A DNA stretch of 64,000 nucleotides from Pedobacter boryungensis (lineage in GTDB: Bacteria > Bacteroidota > Bacteroidia > Sphingobacteriales > Sphingobacteriaceae), in the NCBI RefSeq assembly GCF_013204825.1, contig NZ_JABMKV010000002.1, positions 806,001 to 870,000 on the forward strand, read 5' to 3'. Positions 58,468-64,000 of the stretch are shown piece by piece. The first letter of the stretch is position 1. The number at the start of each line of letters is the position of its first letter. The notes under the pieces are model-generated. The model saw nothing but the letters and a program-made list of their open reading frames with translations. It did no database searches and was not told the origin of the DNA. Position numbers and translations under genes: made by a program.

Positions 58468-60642
58468 ATGAAAAAAATCATATTTACAGCACTAGCATTA
58501 TTTATTACAGTCCTTACTTTTGGACAAAACACCTGGAAAGCCCACATTATTGATAGTGAAACTAAAGAGCCCTTATCTAGTGCAACCGCCTTTTTAAAGG
58601 GAACAAATATTGGGGTAAAGGCAGATAATGATGGTCTCCTTACATTGAGCTCTATTCCAGATGGAATTCAAACCATCTATATTAAATTAGTGGGATACGA
58701 AGAAAAGATAATTACGTTAAAGTTCCCTGTTGCACAAACTGAAATACCTACAATTTCATTAAAAGCGACAGCAGATGAATTGGAAACCATAACTATTTCT
58801 TCCACACGTAGTTCAAGAAGTATACAAGATATTCCAACTCGGGTTGAATTTATTGCAGGAGAAGAACTGGAAGAAAAAGCAAACATGAAACCTGGCGATA
58901 TCCGAATGATGTTAAGTGAAAGTACAGGTATTCAAACACAACAAACTTCTGCAACATCAGCTAATGCTGCCATTCGTATACAAGGTTTGGATGGGAGATA
59001 TACGCAAATTTTAAAAGATGGGTTTCCATTATATGCTGGTGCCGCAAGTGGCTTAGGTTTGTTGCAAATTCCTCCATTAGATTTAAAACAAGTAGAATTA
59101 ATTAAAGGGTCCGCATCAACTTTATATGGAGGCGGAGCAATTGCTGGTTTAGTTAACTTAATTTCAAAAACTCCAAATCAGGAAAGAGAATTAAATTTTC
59201 ATTTCGATGGAACAGATGCGCTAGGCTTAAGTCTAAATGGTTTTTACAGTAAACGTAATGAGAAATTAGGCACTACTTTATTTGCTGCTTATCAGAATAA
59301 TGCTGCCTATGATCCTGCAAAAATCGATTTATCGGCAATTCCGAAATCGGAACGTTTTACTTTTAATCCTAAATTATTTGTCTATCCGAATGCTAAAACA
59401 ACTCTTATTTTAGGCGTAAATACAACTTTTGAAAATCGCATTGGCGGAGATATGCACTACATAAAAGGGAATGCTGATGCGATACATACTTATTTTGAAC
59501 AAAATAAAACGCAACGAATTAGTACTCAATTTTCATTAGATCATGATTTAGGTAAATGCGGGCATTTTACGGTTAAAAATAGCTTGGGTTATTTTAATAG
59601 AGTATTAAATACACCTGGCTATGAATTTAATGGCATTCAATATTCAACTTTTACTGAAGCCAATTATGCAAATCACGGAGAGGAAATGGAATGGGTAGGA
59701 GGTTTAAATTTATGGACAGATCGTTTTAAAGAACGAGGAGTAAGTTCTTCAATGTTGCGAAATTATAATCAAAATACTTTTGGCGCTTTTTTGCAAAATA
59801 CTTGGAAAGCCAATCCTTGGTTGCATATAGAAACAGGATTGAGGGTAGATCATGTGAGTGATTATGGTTTTGCTTTCTTGCCTAGAATATCAACTCTGTT
59901 TAAAATTAATCCTAAACTTACTTCTCGTTTAGGCGGAGGCTTGGGGTATAAAGCACCAACCATTTTTACAGAAGATAGCGAAAGAATTCAATACAAAAAT
60001 GTATTACCAATTGATGAAAATACAAATCAATTGGAGAAAAGTTATGGTGCTAATTGGGACATCAATTATCGTACTGCCCTTTTTAACCAAACTGTATCTT
60101 TTACTATAAATCATCTTTTTTTCTTTACACATCTAAAAAATCCATTGCAATTATTACCTGTTAACGATGGAAATTATCGGTTCGTAAATGTGAAGGGAAA
60201 TATAGAAAGTAAGGGTACAGAAACAAATGTAAAGTTGGGCTACAAAGATTTTAAATTGTTTTTAGGTTATACCTATACCGATGCACATCAACATCAAAAT
60301 GGAATTAAAATGGAAAATACATTAACAGCTAAACATCGAGTTAATGCAGTTTTAATGTATGAATTAGAAGATGAATGGAAAATTGGTTTAGAAGCTTATT
60401 CTTTTAGCAAACAATTATTAAGTGATGGTTCTATGGGGAAAAGTTATGTAACCACAGGGTTTATGGCCGAAAAAATTTGGGGTCGGTTTTCTATCTATAT
60501 CAACTTTGAGAATTTTTTAGATGTGAGACAGACAAACTTTGATTCTATTTATACCGGTACATTATCCAGCCCACAATTTAGAGACATTTACGCTCCGCTC
60601 GATGGTTTTATAATGAATGGGGGAATAAAATTTAAGTTGTAA
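58468..60642 (+). CDS. TonB-dependent outer-membrane receptor
   Basis: ATG 58468 gives 724 residues with a signal peptide (IIFTALALFITVLTFGQ); an ATG at 58435 adds eleven residues. A carboxypeptidase-regulatory-like domain (WKAHIIDSETKEPLSSATAF) is followed by a plug (IRIQGLDGRYTQILKDGFPLY, IKGSASTLYGGGAIAGLVNLI) and a 22-strand barrel ending in a typical terminal strand (FIMNGGIKFKL). It is shorter than SusC-type proteins and has no SusD beside it, so it is a siderophore-, metal- or cofactor-type receptor. The Cys-rich neighbour suggests a metal or a metal chelate. Confidence 0.92.
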   Translation: MKKIIFTALALFITVLTFGQNTWKAHIIDSETKEPLSSATAFLKGTNIGVKADNDGLLTLSSIPDGIQTIYIKLVGYEEKIITLKFPVAQTEIPTISLKATADELETITISSTRSSRSIQDIPTRVEFIAGEELEEKANMKPGDIRMMLSESTGIQTQQTSATSANAAIRIQGLDGRYTQILKDGFPLYAGAASGLGLLQIPPLDLKQVELIKGSASTLYGGGAIAGLVNLISKTPNQERELNFHFDGTDALGLSLNGFYSKRNEKLGTTLFAAYQNNAAYDPAKIDLSAIPKSERFTFNPKLFVYPNAKTTLILGVNTTFENRIGGDMHYIKGNADAIHTYFEQNKTQRISTQFSLDHDLGKCGHFTVKNSLGYFNRVLNTPGYEFNGIQYSTFTEANYANHGEEMEWVGGLNLWTDRFKERGVSSSMLRNYNQNTFGAFLQNTWKANPWLHIETGLRVDHVSDYGFAFLPRISTLFKINPKLTSRLGGGLGYKAPTIFTEDSERIQYKNVLPIDENTNQLEKSYGANWDINYRTALFNQTVSFTINHLFFFTHLKNPLQLLPVNDGNYRFVNVKGNIESKGTETNVKLGYKDFKLFLGYTYTDAHQHQNGIKMENTLTAKHRVNAVLMYELEDEWKIGLEAYSFSKQLLSDGSMGKSYVTTGFMAEKIWGRFSIYINFENFLDVRQTNFDSIYTGTLSSPQFRDIYAPLDGFIMNGGIKFKL

Positions 60643-60650
60643 GTGAACTG

Positions 60651-60684
60651 AAAAAAGCCTTGTTTAATTAAGCAGGGCTTTTTC
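60651..60684. terminator. Bidirectional terminator between the receptor and response-regulator genes
   Basis: AAAAAAGCCTTG with CAGGGCTTTTT (one G-T pair) around a short loop. The A-run and T-run serve both strands, and the hairpin overlaps the response-regulator stop codon at 60664. Confidence 0.75.
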
Positions 60685-61029
60685 TATTTTTGATAAAAGC
60701 ATATCAATTTCGAAAGGTTTAGCTAAGAAATCATCAGCGCCAGCAATTTCGGCAGAATGTTTTAAATCGTTACTTGCTGAAATTAATATAACTGGAATAT
60801 GTTTAGTGCTCTCTTGACTTTTCAGTTTTTTACACAACTCTCTACCATCCGAACCAGACATCCAAATATCTAAAACATAAACATCTGGAAGTTCGTTTTG
60901 AGAAGTCAGTACAGTATTGCCGTTTAGTGTAGCATTTACAATATAACCTTCCATTTCTAGCATCATTCCAACTGCATCTAAAATACCGGGGTCATCGTCA
61001 GCAACAGTAATTATTTTTGGTTTATTCAT
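60664..61029 (-). CDS. Single-domain response regulator
   Basis: A 121-residue receiver domain from ATG 61029 (an ATG at 61044 adds five residues). Acidic pocket IITVADDDPG, phospho-acceptor Asp in VYVLDIWMSGSDG, conserved Ser in VILISASND and Lys in DFLAKPFE are all present. There is no output domain. It follows the multi-PAS kinase by 39 bases on the same strand and is its probable partner. Confidence 0.93.
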   Translation of the reverse strand: MNKPKIITVADDDPGILDAVGMMLEMEGYIVNATLNGNTVLTSQNELPDVYVLDIWMSGSDGRELCKKLKSQESTKHIPVILISASNDLKHSAEIAGADDFLAKPFEIDMLLSKIEKALLN

Positions 61030-61068
61030 CTTTAAATTATACACAAAAATCGAGCCTGTAATATTATT

Positions 61069-63771
61069 TTAAGCGATAGGGCGTTGAATTGGAATAGAGA
61101 ACCAAAATTTAGAACCCTCACCTTCTTTACTACTCACCCAAATCTTTCCCCCTTCACGTTTAATAATCTCAGAAGAAATATAAAGCCCTAGTCCTAAGCC
61201 TGGAAATGTGTGTTGCATACTGCCGCTAACGCGATAAAATTGTTCAAACACCTTATTCAAATTAGTTTCGGCTATGCCAATACCAAAATCTTCTACACAA
61301 AGTACAACGTTATCGTTTTCTATCATGGTATGTACAACAATCTTTTCCGAATTTGGTGAGTATTTGATAGCATTAGTCAATAAATTTGTAACCACTTGAC
61401 TAATCCTTTCTCTATCTGCATAAACTAATCCAACCTCTTCTAAATTTTCTATTATTTGATGCTTTTCTGTAGCTCGTTGCAATTCTTCTACTTCCGACCT
61501 AACCATTTCATTAAAATCGAAATGAGTAAGGTTGTATTGCAACTTGCCGGAATTTACTTTAGTTACATCTAATAAGTCTCCAATTAAATTAGTAAGGCGA
61601 TTAAGCTGTAAATCCATCTTTTTCATTAGACCGGCTTCCATTACATCTCCCTTTTTCAATAAAATTCGTTCTAATACTTGGGCATAAGCTTTAATACTAG
61701 TTACTGGGGTTTTTAATTCATGGCTGGCAATTCCAATAAAGTCGTCTTTTTGTTGTTGTAATTGTTTGGTTTCTGTGATATCAAAAGATACCCCAATAAA
61801 AGTTAGCGGAATTCCTTTTTCATCATACTGAGCTTTTCCAGATTCTTTTATCCAATGGATTGAATCATCTGACCAACGAATTTGATATTCGGCCTGATAA
61901 ATAGTTCCCTCTAAAATGGCATTATTTATTGCCTTAACAACATTCTCTTTAAAATCTGGTTCAATAAAATCAAGTAACTCAGCGTAGGTTAGCTTCTTTT
62001 TAGGTAAAAGACCATAATTTTTATTGAATTGATCAGAAAATCTGATTTTATTTGTTTTGATATCTAATTCATAAGAGCCGAATCTTCCGGCTTCTAATGC
62101 TATTTCTAATCGCTGATTTATCCTTATGAGTTCTTCTTTAGCATTTCGTTGTTGGGTAATGTCCATAACAGTACCCAACATCCTAAGTGCTTTGCCATCT
62201 CCATCATAATAAATTTTTCCTTGAACCCTTATCCAATGAATAGATTTATCTTCCCAAATAACACGCACTTCGTAATATATCTGCCCAATATCTAAGGCTC
62301 GTCTATGCGCATTTAACCTTATTTCATGGTCATCTGGATGTATAACACTTACATAACTAGCTCTTGGAACATGATGTTTATAACCAAAAATTTCATCAAA
62401 ACGTTCAGATGTATTCATTTCTCCTGTACGAAGATCAAGATCAAAAGTGCCCAGTCCTGCAGCAGCAGTCGATAATCTAGCCCGTTCTTCAGCATCTTGG
62501 ATTTTACGTTTGCTTTCGAGCATTTCAGTTACATCAATTGCAACAACCATAATTCTGTTAATGCTTCCATCTGCATCTTTCAGAGGTTCATAAACATAGT
62601 TGATGTAAACCGTTTGCCTTTGACCATTTTTAATTAAATTAATGGGTTGTTCGTTGCCATGATGAGCAATGCCAGTTTTCATTATGTTTTTTAGGATATT
62701 ATCAAATCCTAAGGTTTTAGATTCCGGTAGGGCTTCCCACAAGGTTTTTCCAGCGAAATCGCTCCTGCTTTTTCCTGCAATATTTAAATAAGCATCATTC
62801 ACTAATTCTACAAAGAGTTGCTCTCCATTTAAAATAATCATTCCTACTGGAGCCTGTAAAATTAACTTACGAAAATTTTCCTCACTTTCTTTAAAAGCAT
62901 TTTGAGCAGCTACTTCATCAGTAATATCTTGTAATGTTCCGTTTAAACGGTAGGCAATGTTTTGATCATTAAACAGTGCTTTTCCTTTTGCTTTTACAAG
63001 TCTCTCTTTTCCGGTTTTTGAATTGATGATGGTATATATTTCGGTATAATTACCTCCAGATGGATAATCAACAGCTTTTGAAATGGCTTCATTTACTTTT
63101 TTCCTATCACTTTCTGCAATAGAATTTAGCGCAACAGATAAGTCAATTTCCGTATCTGAAGCAATTCCAAACCAATGTCTTAATCGAGCATTACAAGTAA
63201 ATTTATTAGTAAGTGGATTATAATCCCAAGTGCCTAATTCAGCAGCATTTAAAGCAAACTCAAGTTCGTCTTTACTCTCACTTAAAGCCTTTAAACTTTT
63301 TACTTTTGGTGTACTTTCTGTACAGGTTACAAAAACTCCTGCAGATTCTCCAGTTTCATCATAAGCTGGGCTATAGCTAAAAGTCCAATAAACTTCTTCG
63401 AGTTTGCCATTGCGATGAATTGGAATTAATTGATCTTCGCTCCATGTGGCCTCTCCACCAGAAAGCACTTGATCTATTAAGGGCTTAATAACTTCCCAAA
63501 TTTCTGGCCACACTTCAATACCAGGTTTACCCATAGCTCTAGGATGTTTTCCTTCTATACCTAAGCTGGGTCGATAAGCGTCATTGTAAAAGCAAATTAA
63601 ATCTGGTCCCCAAAATAAAAACATTGGGAATTTTGAGTTTAGCAGAATACCGAGCGTAGTACGTAAACTTTGGGGCCATGTTTCAATAGGTCCAAGAGGA
63701 TTTTTAGCCCAATCTATGGAACGGATTAATGTACCACATTCTCCACCTTTGCTAATGAAACCTAAATTCAT
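61069..63771 (-). CDS. Multi-PAS sensor histidine kinase (900 aa)
   Basis: A soluble kinase with no signal or membrane segment. It contains a PAS-like N-terminus (PMFLFWGPDLICFYNDAYRPSLG), then PAS/PAC units at about 170-285, 290-410, 420-540 and 545-665 (the last two with FGYKHHVPRASYVSVIHPDDH and ELDIKTNKIRFSDQ). A HisKA domain with FIGIASHELKTPVTS (phospho-His) and a HATPase domain (LLTNAIKYSPNSEK, CVEDFGIGIAE, GLGLGLYISSE) follow. It probably senses a cytoplasmic signal, such as redox or a bound cofactor, and passes phosphate to the adjacent single-domain regulator. Confidence 0.93.
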   Translation of the reverse strand: MNLGFISKGGECGTLIRSIDWAKNPLGPIETWPQSLRTTLGILLNSKFPMFLFWGPDLICFYNDAYRPSLGIEGKHPRAMGKPGIEVWPEIWEVIKPLIDQVLSGGEATWSEDQLIPIHRNGKLEEVYWTFSYSPAYDETGESAGVFVTCTESTPKVKSLKALSESKDELEFALNAAELGTWDYNPLTNKFTCNARLRHWFGIASDTEIDLSVALNSIAESDRKKVNEAISKAVDYPSGGNYTEIYTIINSKTGKERLVKAKGKALFNDQNIAYRLNGTLQDITDEVAAQNAFKESEENFRKLILQAPVGMIILNGEQLFVELVNDAYLNIAGKSRSDFAGKTLWEALPESKTLGFDNILKNIMKTGIAHHGNEQPINLIKNGQRQTVYINYVYEPLKDADGSINRIMVVAIDVTEMLESKRKIQDAEERARLSTAAAGLGTFDLDLRTGEMNTSERFDEIFGYKHHVPRASYVSVIHPDDHEIRLNAHRRALDIGQIYYEVRVIWEDKSIHWIRVQGKIYYDGDGKALRMLGTVMDITQQRNAKEELIRINQRLEIALEAGRFGSYELDIKTNKIRFSDQFNKNYGLLPKKKLTYAELLDFIEPDFKENVVKAINNAILEGTIYQAEYQIRWSDDSIHWIKESGKAQYDEKGIPLTFIGVSFDITETKQLQQQKDDFIGIASHELKTPVTSIKAYAQVLERILLKKGDVMEAGLMKKMDLQLNRLTNLIGDLLDVTKVNSGKLQYNLTHFDFNEMVRSEVEELQRATEKHQIIENLEEVGLVYADRERISQVVTNLLTNAIKYSPNSEKIVVHTMIENDNVVLCVEDFGIGIAETNLNKVFEQFYRVSGSMQHTFPGLGLGLYISSEIIKREGGKIWVSSKEGEGSKFWFSIPIQRPIA

Positions 63772-63874
63772 ACTTTGTCAAAAAAGTTCACTGTAAATTA
63801 AGAATTTATACCTCCAATAAACAAATTATTTATTTTTTTGTTCGATTGATTTTAAGAAACAACCTTTTAGTTTT

Positions 63875-64000
63875 TTATAAAGGAGTAATAATTTTTTGAG
63901 CAAGAATACAAGGGATTATTGCTGCTTTTTCCTTTGCGATGTAGGCTTCTTTACCTAATTTTCTTAGCATACGATAGTGAGAACTTATGGCACTTAAAAA
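63875..64000 (-). CDS. C-terminus of an unidentified protein, cut by window edge
   Basis: On the minus strand a frame is open from the window edge to TAA at 63875-63877, about 41 residues ending with RKLGKEAYIAKEKAAIIPC and a short ILAQKIITPL tail. It is helical and basic with one Cys. I do not recognise it. With so little sequence, a chance frame is not excluded, but the distance to the kinase start fits an upstream gene on the same strand. Confidence 0.45.
   Translation of the reverse strand, partial: FLSAISSHYRMLRKLGKEAYIAKEKAAIIPCILAQKIITPL

Overview
The window is AT-rich and gene-dense and looks like a chromosomal segment of a Bacteroidetes bacterium, most likely Sphingobacteriaceae (Pedobacter-like). 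The support is TAnnTTTG-type -7 promoter elements, few Shine-Dalgarno sites, a SusC/SusD pair, BT_3928-, CCC-motif- and DUF6660-type proteins, and the folP-cdaA and DUF1599-BT_3928 gene orders. The genus is inference.

Layout. 1-743: truncated PfkB-family sugar kinase, tRNA-Asn(GTT) and its terminator. 760-3218: a small accessory island behind the tRNA. It holds a degenerate copy of the tRNA T-arm, a 79-aa orphan, a 193-aa protein with a HEPN-type RX4H motif and, divergently, an Abi_2 (AbiD/AbiF-type) HEPN protein. A promoter-hairpin-T-run unit that reads as a small RNA gene lies directly before the Abi_2 start codon. 3274-32771: mostly housekeeping and transport genes. These include a ClC channel, an SGLT-type symporter, BrxB, the c-di-AMP cyclase CdaA with FolP, DUF1599, a DppB-like permease, AroK, two M28 peptidases, a polyprenyl synthase, TerC, a GH3-like enzyme, LptB, RecJ, a metallo-beta-lactamase-fold hydrolase, a response regulator and YceI. 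33020-36883: a very large secreted GH31 enzyme carrying FN3, F5/8C, dockerin-like and cohesin-like modules. 37399-39740: two DoxX-like or unknown genes, a candidate orphan sRNA, a membrane LytTR regulator, and nine tandem 21-bp units.

41509-58000 is a beta-mannan utilisation locus. A minus-strand operon encodes SusC, SusD, an IPT/TIG surface lipoprotein, an alkaline-phosphatase-superfamily enzyme, GH26 mannanase, an SSS symporter, GH130 phosphorylase and an AGE-family epimerase. The divergent arm encodes an AraC regulator, a CE2-like SGNH esterase, a DUF2961 (GH172) protein and a second SGNH hydrolase. The inferred flow is: deacetylation and endo-cleavage outside, SusCD import, uptake of mannobiose by the symporter, epimerisation to mannosyl-glucose, and phosphorolysis to mannose-1-phosphate plus glucose.

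58037-63771: a Cys-rich small secreted protein with a TonB-dependent receptor, then a multi-PAS histidine kinase with its response regulator. An unidentified C-terminus lies at the right edge.

The items most worth a second look are the Abi_2 gene with its candidate RNA, the orphan sRNA at about 37.6 kb, the mutually exclusive hairpins at 24.0-24.2 kb, the 21-bp array beside the LytTR gene, and the phosphatase-like gene embedded in the mannan operon.
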